64,000 nt of DNA from Blumeriella jaapii (GCA_009599575.1 VWND01000015.1:744001-808000), one strand, 5' to 3'; shown: positions 45,052 to 58,400, numbered from the stretch's first letter. Translations and numbers: made by a program. The notes: generated from the sequence alone by a model not told the origin.

Positions 45052-45839
45052 ATGGTTTCCATCCGCAATATCGTCCTCGCATGCTCTGCAGCAGCAGGTC
45101 TAGTCTCTGCAGCTCCCACCGACCTCACCGAGAGACAGGCGTCCGTCACCGGCAAGTTGAACAACACGCGCGAGTTTTTCGTCACGATGGTAGTAACCGG
45201 AAACGCCCTTCTCAACAAATACAACGGCTTCCAGAGTACATCTGCCATTTCTCCCCTTCTCTTGCATCAAAAGCGAGCCAAGCATCTAACTAACATCGTC
45301 CAGTCGAGACCTACCACACGGGAGCCGGGCTGGCCGATCCAGTATTCGCTCATTCCGGCACACCCGCCTATCTAAACAACACCCAGCTCCAATTCGACAC
45401 GAACGCCTTTCCTTTCTCCCTGATTGCGAATGGCGGAGATACAAACTACGCGCGCTGGGAGCCTACCGTACGTATCAATTCTTCCTTACCATCTCCACGA
45501 TCTTAATTTCCTCCGGCTACGTCAGTTTCAACGTACGCCTCCAAGACGTGCCGTTCCCAGAGCCAGTTCATCACGACTTCGCGCCCATGTCAACAAAAAG
45601 CTCCCGCTGACTTTGTGAACCAGTCTATCGGAATCGGCTACGGCAGTGCAGGCTTCGCGCTCGCCGGCTCGCGCGGCCTCGTCGTCGACAGCGAGCAGTT
45701 CGACGGCTGGCTGGTGTGCGAGTGGTACCATGGCGTGAACTTGCCGCAGCTGTTCCAGCTCATCAAGGTCTTTGACAATCCGAACAACATCTTCCCGGCC
45801 TCGTGTGCGAAGGCCAAGTTGATTCCCAAGTGGATATAG
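45052..45839 (+). CDS. Small secreted protein, DUF7907-like
   Basis: Exons 45052-45235, 45304-45467 and 45624-45839 join in frame to 187 aa. A signal peptide is clear (MVSIRNIVLACSAAAGLVSA, cleavage before APTDL). The spliced middle reads YHTGAGLADPVF, QLQFDTNAFPF, NGGDTNYARWEP and GYGSAGFALAGS; the end is GWLVCEWYHGV...LFQL and FPASCAKAKLIP. Two cysteines near the end (VCEW, ASCAK) could form a disulfide. The pattern matches a secreted fungal family I know as DUF7907; function unknown. The 156-nt second intron has a CTGAC branch site 17 nt before the acceptor and was chosen because it directly connects WEPT to SIGIGYGSAGF. Its context beside AT-rich DNA resembles that of effector candidates, but this is only inference. 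Confidence 0.82.
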
Positions 45840-47277
45840 CCCAGGGATAGAGGTAGTATCAACTAGTGAAGGCTGTGAGGAGAGGGAGTCTGGGTGTCGT
45901 GGAGGGTTTGAGCGATGCTGGTGGTTGGTGTAATGGAATGGATGTAATGGAACGCTTTGGTGCGAGAATCTCTCTGAGCCAGTGTCACAGCTATCAGACT
46001 GATAAGATCCTACACGCCGTCTCTGAAGATGTCTCGTTGTCCGGTAGATCAATCACCCACTTCTCGCTTGAGAGCGACAGCATCGAGAAACCCCCCCCTG
46101 AACAAGCAAGCAAAATCACCAGCGATCCCAACGACGAGAGAAGCAGCAGCAGAAAGTCCAAACAGTCCAGAATTGCACCTTTTGATATCCCGGGTCTCAC
46201 AGGGCAAGGAAGTCAAACCAAGGTACGAAACGGCCCCGAACGCATGATTTGTTTACGTCTCGCCAGCAGCCAAGACGTTAGCCGAGGAAATGCCTAAGGG
46301 GGCGGATTGCTGTTGCTCCAGGCATGCGTGTGCTGAGATGATCAGGTCCGGAGGCCCAGATTCCAGCGATAAGAGCGCCCGCTCGCTCAAGAAAGGATCT
46401 CTATCTGTCTGTATGAAGAGAAGGCGATCTCCGAGTAAGTAGAAGAGCGAGGACTATAGTGTCATTTCGTACGGACTGTCTAGTGCTTGCGAGCGATGCG
46501 GGAACGGACTTTGAGACGCACGTTCTCATCGTTTCAGCTGAGGACTCGAGAGAAACATAAATATGAACCGTCTGAAAATCCCTGATACCATAAAATACAC
46601 TTCAATCAACGTTCTCAACATGTTTGCGTGTGCGGACAATCGAGAGTCAGATCCGTTAATCTAGCCAGGTAAGCTTAGGCTTTGCATCAGTGGAGTCTGG
46701 TGTCCCACGATAGGAAGGTGCGGTATCACGCAGATAGATGTTCACCCTTACCTTACCTACCTATACCTACCTACCTTTTTACCTTAGTCCCGTAAATAAC
46801 CTCTCTCTTTTTTCTCTCGACGAAGATCCGTGGTGTTTTCAGGATGACCATTTACCTATGATTCATTTAAATACATATACACGTGTCTAAATGAGTTTCG
46901 GCCTCGCTCTCCCGATCGTTTTTGTTCGCTACAACGGTCTTCTTTTTGCAGGAAGGTAGAAGTAAAGAATTGGGGTGATTGATAAACATTCTGCATTAGT
47001 TTAGCTAAGAAAAGCAAGTCAAATGCTCATACTCATCACTGTTCTGTTCCGTCTCCACTCGGTCGGTCACTTGGTATCTCCATGCCCATCTGCGTCGTTC
47101 TATGCTCACCTCGGTAAGCCATGTTGACATTATGGCATCTGCTGCTTGTCTTCTCGTGCGGTTGTAGCATCCGCTATGTCGCACTGTCCATTCGTTTTTA
47201 CTAAAATGTCATCCGACCTGATGGCAGAGCTGTTGACGCAAAGTCTCGTAAATCATAAGCCCATCCATTCCCGCAGT
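45840..47277. other. Intergenic region
   Basis: No gene recognised. Contains CCTTACCTACCTATACCTACC near 46745-46780, a variant of the CCTA words found elsewhere. Confidence 0.55.
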
Positions 47278-48854
47278 TCATCTCCGGAGATCAGTGCTGG
47301 AACCACGGATCGAGTCAACACTCGGTCGCATACTGCTGGAGCTTCTCCTTCTGTGCTCTCTTTGTTCGTTTGGACTCAGCGGCTTGAGACCCGATTGGCG
47401 TGCAAATAGATTCAAGATATCGGTCAGAGAGATAACGCCAGTGAGACGACCTGAGATTCGAGCGCCAGGTAATGCGGCAGCTGAGACCGCTGGAAACGAG
47501 GAAGAAAGATTTGGCGATCCAGGGGTGGATACGGCAGGTGATGAGAGGATAGCGCTGGATATCGAAGAAGAGGTTGACATTGAGGGGGTCACCAGAGGTG
47601 TGGCGGAGAGAGACGGGGAAGCTGCCTCAACGATCCACATTCTGTGTGAGCGAGTTGCGACGAGCTTGGCAACTGTGTGTGCTAGAGTTGAAAAGGGGTT
47701 CACGTGGAAGACTGGGAGGGTGTCAGCGGAATTGAATCTATCAAATGTAACTGCTTACCTGGGAACGAGTCCTTTCCGTCTCCTATTCCTCTCTCGCTGA
47801 GGATCACAGAAATGAAATGGATGCAACTAGATTTCAGAAGTGGTAGACTCGAACTGTTGGTGAGAAGTTTGACGTCAACTGTGGATATGTTTCCAACAAC
47901 GTTGAATGCATTATCAACGACGGCAATACTTGTGAGACCCTCATCATTCATAAGTTGAAGAGCGTCCGTCAATACCCGGTCGCCACTGTTGAGAAGTTAG
48001 TTCTGCCAGAAGGCAATTCGAACAGCGACCTACTTGATCGCAATGGTCTGAGGTGTTCCGACTTCTAGGTCCCTGAGAATCACCGGGTAGAGCGCATCGA
48101 TCACAGGAAAGCTGGCACCATTGTCCCAGAAAAACTTGACCAACTTCAACTGGCCCAGAATGCCAACTACGTCGGCAGAGCCATCCTTGGTAATGAGTAT
48201 TCGGTGTGTTCCACCCGCGAAATGCTCTATAGCCTTGGATAGATCTTCTGATTCGGATAATGTCACCAGAGGACCTTTCTTCGCCAGGCCTTGTATGTCC
48301 TGTAATGGGATCTTGACTCCCTCCCGAGCTTTCTTGGCCAAAGCGTCGAAAGTCTCCACTTGTGCACCCTCTGGATTGGCCAAGCCCAGCACCACGAGAA
48401 GATAGGCATTCAGATCACTGTAGTCGAAGGTTCCGCACGCGCTCGTGCTGCTGGGGGAATCGCGCAGCAGGATCACGTTCGGAGGTCCTCGCTCAACCAA
48501 CAACTGGAGTGGTGTTAGATGGTGTTTTCCCGGGAATCAGGCGCCCGTCCTCACCTCTGTAGCTTGCTCGACTCCGGTATCCAAATGAGCCCAGCTGACT
48601 TCTTCCTCGTTCACGAGCTCGCCGATGCGGATCTGTCGCCAATCCCTCCCCGCGAATCTTGGGTCTATGGACTTTGCCACGGGCGGATGACTGAGGAGCT
48701 CTTGCACCGCAGATTGAGGGAATGATGGGTGTCGTTGCGTACGGGGCGAGTGTCGGAGGTTCTCCGCAAAGCTCGATCGGTGACTGATGGTATTACTGTT
48801 GCTGAGCAAGGGGCTTGCGGCGCTGTCAACAGAAGGGTGCGCGGGGTCTGCCAT
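47278..48854 (-). CDS. sds23: Sds23-type CBS-domain protein
   Basis: Cell-cycle and stress regulator; in fission yeast Sds23/Moc1 inhibits PP2A-type phosphatases and links nutrient status to mitosis. Minus-strand exons 48854-48555, 48503-48034, 47985-47759 and 47711-47278 join in frame to 476 aa. The N-terminus is Ser-rich, then four CBS motifs can be traced: around [40 protein letters not shown] with [38 protein letters not shown] with [20 protein letters not shown], and [20 protein letters not shown] ending [18 protein letters not shown] Ser/Pro-rich insertion interrupts the last CBS unit. The C-terminal tail is basic and Ser-rich, likely phosphorylated. Introns are short and canonical. A generic AMPK-gamma-like protein is an alternative, but the domain order fits Sds23. 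Confidence 0.92.
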
Positions 48855-50281
48855 CCTGTTTCTGACCGGTATCGTGGTGAGGGGAGGCTATGCGACCGTG
48901 GCAGCTCGAAGAATTCGGTTTGGTCTGCAGTTGATGGCAGCGTGTATTAGGAGGATGCTGATGAGAGCATGAGACGAGCTTTGGAGAAGTCCGAGCAGTG
49001 TCTGGCGAGGAATTGACAGGCGGCAACTACGACCCTATCGGGCGACCGCGGGGTCGATGGAGGCACGTGACAACGGGACCGTGGTATTGGCGGCGTCGGA
49101 CTCAACAGGAAGAGACATGTAACTCTTCTGGTGCACATGGCATCTACTGCACTGTACGATCAATGCTGATGAAGAACTCCCATCCCACTGACACTGGCAT
49201 TTCAGGGTCACCCCACAACGTGTAGTCCCCGCGCGTAGCGTGTGAGTACCGCAAGGTAGCTTGTGAGCAGTCCTCACAACAAACGCCGAACTCGCAGAAG
49301 ATACTGCGCAGGCCCCAGAATCATGTGAGCTACTCGACGAAGGCAATAGCTGCTTGTACAAGGAGACGCAACGGGTTTCAATGGATACCATGGTACTGTA
49401 TCAGCCATCCCTAGGTACTGTGCTTGCTGTACAGTACGTCGTTGGGATAAGCGAAAGAAAACAGAGGTCCAGCAGACGCACCTTCGATCAGTCTCGTCTG
49501 GAACATCACGCACAACTCCTCTACCGGAGACGTGCTAGATCTAGAAGGAAGAGAGATAGGCGAGTACAGCAGGGCCGTTGGAAGCTGGCCTGCTACTCCG
49601 TCACAGCTTCAACTCTGTCGATGTTCGATGTTCCAATATCTCTTCTCTCGATGCTTGCGCTTTGACTAACCAGGCTTGGCACGCCGCTAGCGCGACCAGC
49701 TCGGGAACAACCAAGCGGCTCCAAAAAATATGTTTGGCGGGGTTTTTCTCGCGCCTCCATACCTACAGACAGTACTGTACATACAGACAGTCCAGCACAG
49801 TACAATACCCAATACCTCGCCATACACATACTCGACCCCCCTCGGTCTTGTCTACATCTCTCCCTCCCGTATCCATCGACTCGACCAGAACCTCCAACGC
49901 GCATCGGCTACAGAGAAGTCAAGAGAACTGTGGCATTGTTCTCGTCCCGTCCTCACCCATGAGAACGAAGTGACCGGGCAGCGCAGAGCACAACCACTAC
50001 ACCGCGCTTCAAGGTGCGTGACACATACGATACGACGCCATCAACAGAATCTCGGTCCGCAGACCGGGAACGGCCAATGTTTGCTTGCAGCGACACCGAG
50101 ATCGCATGGCTGATCATATCTAGGAACGCTGCCCTATCCTGCCCTGCTGGCCTGCACTGCGCCAAAGCCTCATTCCTCCCCGGCGGCTTCGCGCAACATC
50201 GATACCACACGCCAAACCTTTCGTACGCGCCCAGGATCCGCGGTCGATTTCCCTTGATTAACCACTTCCGAGAGCGGAAAG
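48855..50281. other. Divergent intergenic region SDS23 / KAP121
   Basis: No gene recognised. GCACGTGA at 49063-49070 and GTACTGTAC-type clusters at about 49390-49440 and 49768-49805. Confidence 0.55.
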
Positions 50282-53200
50282 ATGTCGGTCCTTTCCGCAG
50301 ACGTGCATAATGAGCTTGCTCTGCTGCTGGATGCGCTGCAATCATCCGACAACGCGGTTCGATCTCAGGCGGAGGAGCACTTGGCCAACAACTGGACCGC
50401 TGCGAAGCCGGAAATCTTGTTGATGGGTCTGGTGGAGCAGATTCAGGGTTCGAATGATCCAACGGTAATGAGGCCCTTCTGTCGTTCAGTATGTACGACG
50501 TTACTGACATGTTCCCCCTTGCAGACCCGTTCATTCGCAGCTGTCATCTTCCGCCGCATAGCTTCGAAAGCTCGCAAGCTTCCGGATGACACGACCACGG
50601 AAACTTTTCTGGCTCTAGAACAAACGCAGGGCTATGTCATCCGACAGAAACTCCTGGAGGCACTGGGCACGGAGGACACCAACCCCGTGAGAAATAAGAT
50701 TGGAGATGCTGTCGCGGAGGTTGCCAGACAATATTCTGACGCCAGTATGCTTCCAGAGGCAATTCTCTAGCTGCGGGAGGGAAGCTGACTTGACGCAGAG
50801 CAGCAATGGCCAGAGATCCTGGGCATTCTTTTCACCCTAAGCATATCAAGTCAAGTCGGACAGCGAGAAATTGCATACAGAATTTTCTCTACCACGCCTG
50901 GTATCATCGAGAAACAACACGAGGATACAGTGCTTTCTGCTTTCACAAAGGGTTTCAAGGACGACCATAATCCGGTAGGTCAATATAGCCATCGCCGAAC
51001 ACCTATTGCATTCCTGACAATTAGCAGGTCCGTCTAGCAGCCATGGAAGCTTTCGCTTCGTTCTTCAGAAGCATCAACAAGAAATCCCAGCAGAAATACT
51101 ACGCCCTCATCCCCGAAGTTTTGAACATCCTTCCTCCGCTGAAGGAAAAGCAGGAGTCGGAGGAGTTGACTAGAGCTCTCGTTTCCCTGATCGACCTCGC
51201 CGAGGTTGCGCCCAAGATGTTCCGTCCTCTCTTCCACAACGTGGTCGCATTCAGCATTTCGGTGATCCAGGACAAGGAACTTACTGATCAAGCCCGCCAA
51301 AATGCGCTTGAGCTCATGGCTACCTTTGCAGATTATGCACCCGCAATGGTGAAGAAAGATGAGACTTACACTACCGACATGATCACTCAGTGTCTGAGCT
51401 TGATGACGGATATTGGCGCTGATGACGATGATGCGGCGGAATGGAACGCTTCTGACGATGTAAGCAACGAGGTCAGGTGGCAGTCATCGAATGAGACACT
51501 AACTTGTCATAGATGGACCCCGAGGAAAGCGACCTTAACCACGTTGCCGGAGAGCAATGCATGGATCGACTAGCAAATAAGCTCGGGGGTCAGACCATCC
51601 TGGCACCTACCTTCAGTTGGCTTCCAAGAATGATGAATTCGGATGCCTGGAGAGATAGACATGCAGCTCTTATGGCTATCTCGGCTATTTCAGAGGGTTG
51701 CAGAGATTTGATGGTCGGCGAACTCAACCAGGTTTTGGAGCTCGTGGTTCCTGCCCTAAGAGATCCTCATCCTCGAGTACGATGGGCTGGCTGCAATGCT
51801 CTTGGTCAAATGAGCACCGATTTCGCTGGCACCATGCAAGAGAAATATCATCAAGTCGTGGTCCCTGCTATTGTCCCTGTCCTGGATTCCCCGGAGCCTC
51901 GCGTCCAAGCACACGCCGCTGCGGCGCTGGTCAACTTTTGTGAAGAGGCCGAGAAGAGCATCCTGGAACCATATCTAGATGACCTTCTCACCCACCTTTT
52001 CGCATTACTCCAGAGTCCAAAACGCTACGTGCAGGAGCAGGCACTATCCACCATTGCAACGATTGCCGACTCGGCTGAAGCAGCATTCTCCAAATACTAC
52101 GACACCCTGATGCCACTTCTATTCCAGGTCTTACAACAAGAGAACACAAAGGAACTGCGTCTTCTGAGAGCAAAGGCGATGGAGTGCGCCACCCTTATCG
52201 CTCTCGCGGTTGGCAAGGACAGACTCGGCAATGATTCTATGAATCTTGTACAAACCTTGGCAGCGATCCAGCAAGGGATCACGGACGCCGATGATCCTCA
52301 GGCACAGTATCTTATGCACTGCTGGGGACGTATGTGCAGAGTATTGGGTGCTGATTTCTTGCCGTTTTTGCCAAGCGTCATGCCACCGCTTATGGAGTTG
52401 GCCAGCGCGAAGGCCGACATTCAGCTTCTGGACGACGAAGAGCAGGTGGAGAACATCCAGAACGAAGAAGGCTGGGAGCTCGTCCCGCTCAAGGGCAAAG
52501 TCATTGGTATCAAGACCAGCACCCTCGATGACAAGCACATGGCCATTGAGCTTCTGGTCGTGTACGCCCAGGTTCTCGAAGGTGCATTCGCTCCTTACGT
52601 TCCCGAGGTCATGGAGAAGATCGCAATTCCCGGCCTTGCTTTCTTCTTCCACGATCCCGTTCGCGTGGTGTCCGCCAAGTGCGTCCCACAACTACTGAAC
52701 TCATTCAAGAAGCACTTCGGATGCCCTTCGAATCAATTGACAGGCCTATGGAACGGCACGGTGGTCAAGCTTCTGGAGGTTCTCAGCGCCGAGCCGGCCG
52801 TCGATACCTTGGCGGAGATGTACCAATGCTTTTACGAATCCGTGGAGGTTATGGGCAAGGGCTGTTTGACCGCATACCACATGGAAACATTCATCGATTC
52901 CGCCCATTCTGCACTCGAAGATTACAAGGACCGTGTTGCCGCGCGAGCCGAAGAGCGCGAGGAGGGGCAGCAGGAAGAGGGCGAAGAGGAGTCGGAAGAC
53001 ATGATGTATGCCATCGAGGATGACCAGACCCTCTTGTCCGACATGAACAAAGCCTACCACTGCATCTTCAAGAACCACGGAGCTGCCTTCCTCCCTGCTT
53101 GGGAACGCCTCAGCGCGACCTACGACCAATTCTTGAAGAGCCAGGATCCTACGCAAAGACAATGGGGTTTGTGCATCATGGACGATGTTCTCGAATTTTG

Positions 53201-53844
53201 TGGGGAGCAGAGCTGGAACTATTCGCAGGCCATCATCGATCCTCTCATTGCTGGTTGCAAAGACTCGGCCCCAGCGAACCGTCAAGCAGCTGCGTACGGT
53301 ATCGGTGTCGCTGCCCACAAGGGAGGTCCTCGGTGGTCTCAGTTCTTCGCCACGGCGGTCGATCTGCTCTTCCAAGTCACGCAATTCCCGAACGCGCGTG
53401 GCGACGACGACGTTTATGCTACCGAGAACGCGTGTGCCGCCATCGCCAAGGTGCTGCACTTCCACCCCACCAGCTTGCCGAACCCTCAGCAAGTGATTGT
53501 GCAATGGATCGACACCTTGCCGATTGTGAACGATGAAGAGGCCGCACCATTCGCGTACCGCTACCTTGCCGAGTTGATCGAACAGTAAGGCGCCTTCCCC
53601 GTTCCGACGTGGACCTGGGACTAACCCACCTCTTAGGCAAAATCCCGCCGTCGTCAGCCAAGCGGGCAAGGTCTTCATCTTCATCGCCCAAGCTTTGGAG
53701 GCCGAGACGATTCAAGGACAACACGCGAGCACGATCGTTGCCGCCGGGAAACAGCTGCTGCAAGGCGCCGGCCTCGACCCAGCCCAGATCCTGCTTCAAC
53801 TCTCGCCCGAGGCGCAGCAGACGGTTCGAGCGTATTTTGGCTGA
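50282..53844 (+). CDS. kap121: Karyopherin beta Kap121/Pse1 (importin-5 type)
   Basis: Nuclear import receptor for ribosomal proteins, histones and transcription factors. Exons 50282-50464, 50525-50744, 50799-50974, 51028-51459, 51513-53584 and 53637-53844 join in frame to 1096 aa, the usual size for this family. The whole protein is built from HEAT repeats. Diagnostic segments are TRSFAAVIFRRIASK, QQWPEILGILFTLS, VRLAAMEAFASFFRSI, AWRDRHAALMAISAISEGC, PHPRVRWAGCNALGQMSTDF, PRVQAHAAAALVNFCEEAEK and GWELVPLKGKVIGIKTSTLD. An acidic loop (EEREEGQQEEGEEESEDM) follows. The frame is intact throughout. Two introns flank Asp/Ala-rich linkers. Kap123 is a less likely alternative because the central PHPRVRWAGCNALGQ and the ending fit Kap121/IPO5 better. 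Confidence 0.96.
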
Positions 53845-54240
53845 TGGCACTTTTGGGGTCCATGTGAAGTTGTCGCACGACTGATGGATCGGGGGCATGT
53901 GAGGGGGGGGGGGGAGGTTGATAGGAGTGATGATAGAGCACAATTGATACCACGCACTTTCGCAGGCACGACTCGTCTTTCCTTTGTCCTGGAGGGGATG
54001 GCCGGGCGGCAGGTCATCGTTGAGCATCGCGAGAGATCTGAGGAGAAGATGATTCGGTCGTTTGATCTGGGGAGGGGGGGGGGGGGGGGGGGGTTCCGTG
54101 GGCGGCGGCGAGGATTGGGCCGCTGGGCCCTGCGCAAGGTCAACGCGTTTGTTGCTGTATCTGCCCACATCATTCCCGTGAGACACACGGCATCGAGGTT
54201 GACGTTTCCTCCGTTGTGACCGCGACCTACCCCGTCTTGC

Positions 54241-54395
54241 TCTGTGTCGGTCGGTTGATGTGTCGGTTAATCAGTCGGTCGTTCGGTCAGTTAATCAGCT
54301 AGACAATTAATCAGCCAGTCGGTTCACCAGCCAGTCGGTTCATCAGCCAGTCGGTTCATCAGCCAGCCCGTTCATCAGCCAGTCAGTCGCTGGCC
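54241..54395. repeat. AGCCAGTCGGTTCATC tandem array
   Basis: At least five imperfect 16-bp units (AGCCAGTCGGTTCATC and relatives), preceded by looser TCGGTTAATCAG copies. Confidence 0.85.
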
Positions 54396-54559
54396 GTATC
54401 GGCCGGCTCTTGATGAGAAAGGCGGGGTTGGTCGACATGGGCTTGTTGCTTGAACGCGATGGTGGGAGGTCTGGAAGAAAGTGGAGCCGCGCCAAGCCCG
54501 GAGCCCGGAGCCCGGCGCCGTGTCGGCCGTCGGTCCCGTGTGGAAGGCAGTTCGCTGCT

Positions 54560-54665
54560 GCACAGTATGCACAGTACAGAATGCACAGTACAGTATGCAC
54601 AGTACAGTATGCACAGTACAGTATGCACAGTACAGTATGCACAGCACAGCACAGCACAGCACAGT
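54560..54665. repeat. 14-bp TATGCACAGTACAG tandem array
   Basis: About six head-to-tail copies of TATGCACAGTACAG, passing into (CAGCA)n. It lies about 0.8-0.9 kb upstream of the WC-1 start codon. Confidence 0.9.
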
Positions 54666-55184
54666 GCTGCTGCATGTCCAGTCCAGTACAGTCACTTGCA
54701 GTCCGTCCAAACTGTGTGCTCTCGTCCTTCTCGTCTTCCCTTCCCCCCCCCCCCCCCCCCCCAAAACCCCCACCACCCAACCCACCCACCAACATACAGC
54801 TTCCAGCATCCAGCGTCCCACATATCACACACATTTCACTCAAACCATACTGCACTTACAGTACAGATACTTACTTCTGTCCCCGACAGCCCAGACCAGA
54901 CACACCCTCCGCGTCTGTGCAGACCACCGTGTTGGCCTGTCTGCGACCCTCCCCCCCCCCGGCCTGGGCCCTCCCATCTGCGGATCAGCAGCAGCGCGCC
55001 CTGGCGCACCTCATCGCCACGGCGAGAATTTCGTGACTTCACGACACACTCATTGTGCTGCTCTTGCGATCCCCACACCCTCGAACTCCCGCCGCAGCTG
55101 GCCACGCAGACGCAGACCCCCCCCCCCCGGCCGGCCAGAGTCGCGAGGCGCACAGCTGCATCGATTGTACATACCGACATACCA

Positions 55185-55335
55185 TACCTACTTGCCTACT
55201 TGCCTACATATCTACATACCTACATACCGACTTGCCTTCATACCGACTTGCCTTCATACCGACTTGCCTACATACCACCGACTTGCCTACGTACCGACTT
55301 GCCTACGTACCGACGTACCGACGTTCCGACCATAC
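55185..55335. repeat. CATACCGACTTGCCT tandem units
   Basis: Repeated CATACCGACTTGCCTTC / ACGTACCGACTTGCCT copies with CTACATACC variants, ending about 135 bp before the WC-1 start codon. It may be part of the 5' leader. Confidence 0.85.
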
Positions 55336-55469
55336 CACCCGGACGGACCTGGTGTCCCAACTCATGATACCTCGACGCGCTTGCCATGCCATCACCCTCA
55401 TGAGTCGACGTCGCTGCGCATGCAACACACTCACGGCCGAGGACATCAGACAGAGCAGATGTGCGGACC

Positions 55470-58400
55470 ATGAACAACTTCTTCAGCTCGCAGTTCTCGC
55501 AAGAGGACCTGCAACAGCGCGTGGCACAGCGGAGACGCAATGCGCCCTCGCGCACGACGAGCTTGACCATGGTGCCGCAGGTGACGTCGCCAGATGGCAA
55601 TGAGGAGATGGCGGGCATGCTGTCCGGCGATTCGCTCGACGATATCATCATGCAAAACAACAACGCGCTGCAACGGAGGCAGAGCGTGCCACACGCCTAT
55701 TCAAATCAAGACATGGACCGGAGAGCATCCATGATGGATTTTGGGGCGGGCACTGGCTCTCTGAATGGCTTTCAATTTGGACCCCAGGCCAGCATGCCGG
55801 GAGATTCACAAGCGAATCTACGGAACAACGCGGCAGGGGACATGGGCATGGAAAATGGGTACCTCGACATGAACTCCGGCATGAACTTGTCGGGCCAACA
55901 GATGGGCTACTCGTCTTCGATCCAGATGCAGGACCCCTCGACCATCAACGCGAACTCCTCATATACCACCATGTCTGCGGACATGATGCAAAATCTCATG
56001 TATTCGCCCATGGGTTTGAGTGCGTTCTCGGAGGAAGATCCCAACGCGATGAGCATGTTCTCTCCGCAGAGCTATGCGCAGCCGTTCGGCAATGGCAACA
56101 TGGATTCCATGGCGGGAAATTTCATGGTCTCCCCGAATATCCACGATGGCCTACCCACCGTACGTCCTAGCAACCACCGTATGGATAGCACGGAGAACAT
56201 GAACCCTCCGGTGTCCCGAGTAGTCGTAACTCACAACAGCAGCAGCACGACTCTGAGCCCGGCCAAGAGCTTGAGTGTGAGACCGAACATGGGCCAGTAC
56301 AAATCGCCGGTAAATAACGTTCCTCCAGATCTCGAGAGATCCAATCCTACGTCATCCTCGACGTTCCCAGCGCCGCCGACCCCCGTGGCTACGGCTCCGG
56401 ACGCGTCGCCCAAAATCGATGCGAAGCCGGAGTCGAAAGCGCCCGCTCCTTACCAGGGGATCTACTCCTCGAGTGGCTTTGATATGTTGGGGGCCTTGAT
56501 GAAGGTCGCGACGAGGAAAAATCCGGAAATCGATATTGGCAAAGTTGACATGTCATGCGCGTTCGTTGTTTGCGATATCACCCTCTATGATTGTCCCATC
56601 ATCTACGTCTCGGACATCTTTGAGCGGTTGACTGGGTACACCAAGCATGAAGTCAAGGGTCAAAACTGTCGCTTCTTGCAGTCGCCGGAGGGGAAGGTGG
56701 AGGCTGGAGCGAAAAGAGAATTCGTGGACAATGATTCCGTCTACTATTTGAAGAACCGGATAGCCGACAAGAAGGAAGCGCAACGCAGTTTGATCAATTA
56801 CCGGAAAGGGGGCCAGCCATTCATGAATCTGTTGACCATGATCCCTATCACCGGCGAGGACGACAAGGAGCTGAGATACATCGTGGGCTTCCAGGTGGAT
56901 CTGGTCGAAAAACCTACTTCGGTGGAGTCGAAGAACGCGTCGGGGATGTATACTGTCGACTATTCCCAAGGCCAGCTGCCGAAATATGTTTGGAACCCGC
57001 CAGAAAACCAACGATCGATGGATGGCGGTCAGACAATCAGTCGGGATGATGTTTCCACCGTCTTGGCTTCCGTGAACAGCAGCACAGAATCGGAGCTGAC
57101 GAAGCGCATGTGGGACAAGGTCTTGCTGGAAAACACGGACGACGTCGTCCATGTTTTGTCTCTCAAGGGCCTTTTCCTTTACCTCTCGCCATCGTGTCGC
57201 AATGTGCTAGAGTACGACGCATCGGAGCTCGTGGGAACCGCTCTGTCATCGGTGTGCCACCCCAGTGATATCGTTCCTGTTACCCGGGAATTGAAGGATA
57301 CATCAGCAGGCGTCGCGGTCAACGTCGTCTTCCGGTTTCGTCGGAAGAAGAGCGGCTATACCTGGTTTGAGAGTCATGGATCTCTGTGCGTGGAACAAGG
57401 CAAGGGGCGGAAGTGTATCATTCTCGTGGGGCGAGAGCGACCAGTGTACGCTCTCCATCGACATGACATTGAAGCCGCGGGGGGCATCGGCGAGAGTGAG
57501 ATCTGGACCAAGCTGTCCACGTCAGGCATGTTTTTGTTTGTGTCATCAAATGTGCGGACGCTTCTGGACCGGTCGCCCGATGATCTGGTTGGGACCAGCA
57601 TTCAAGCTCTGATGCGTGCTGAATCCCGCGTGGAGTTTGGTCGTTCTCTGGAGAGGGCAAGAACCGGCAAGCGTACGTCACATAAGCACGAGGTCTTGAA
57701 CAAGAGAGGGATCGTCTTGCAGGCGCAAACCACCTTGTACCCAGGCGATGCATCCGAGGGCCAGAAGCCAACCTTTCTCGTTGCTCAAACCCGGTTGTTG
57801 AAATCGTCTACACGCACCGTGGCTCCCGCGCTTGGCTCTCACCGGCCCAAGCCCATAAGTCCTTTACAAAGACTCGATCAACAGTCCGAAAATTCGGGCT
57901 CCCTGGCTCTCTCGGCGGCATCGGCAGATCAGGCGGCACCATCCATTGCGCCGTCTAACAGGATGAGCGCCCCCGTCCCCGTCGGTGTCATCACGCAAGC
58001 TGGCGGCTCGGGTTTACCCATCGGCTCTCAGGATCTCGCCCTAGCATCCGAGGATAACATTTTTGACGAGCTCAAAACGACTCGTTGCACCAGTTGGCAA
58101 TTTGAGCTTCGCCAAATGGAGAAGAGCAACCGACTTCTGGCCGAAGAGTTAGCATCTCTTCTCTCGAGCAAGAAGAAACGCAAAAGGCGGAAAGGCGGCA
58201 GTCATCCTCAACGCGACTGCGCCAACTGTCATACCAAAGTGACGCCGGAATGGCGACGCGGACCTAGCGGACAGAGAGACCTATGCAACAGTTGTGGTTT
58301 GAGATGGGCTAAACAGGTGAGTCGCGGTACATCCGAAGCTAGTGGCACTATTCGACGAGTCGGAACGGACTGGTCCCAGTCAGACTCATCCACGTCGCTA

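Larger units (their letters stand above)
53845..55469. other. 1.6-kb repeat-rich region upstream of WC-1
   Basis: No conserved gene. Contains a 20-G run (54074-54093), 16-bp AGCCAGTCGGTTCATC repeats, a 14-bp repeat array, a 20-C run (54743-54762) and ACATACCGACTTGCCT units. Probably the WC-1 promoter and leader. Confidence 0.65.

Noticed and set aside
45528..46052. 174-codon minus-strand open frame
   Set aside because: Antisense to the third exon of the secreted protein gene, with no recognisable domains.
55461..55469. Upstream GTG start for White Collar-1
   Set aside because: A nuclear fungal gene would not normally start at GTG, and the ATG at 55470 begins the typical MNNFFSS N-terminus.
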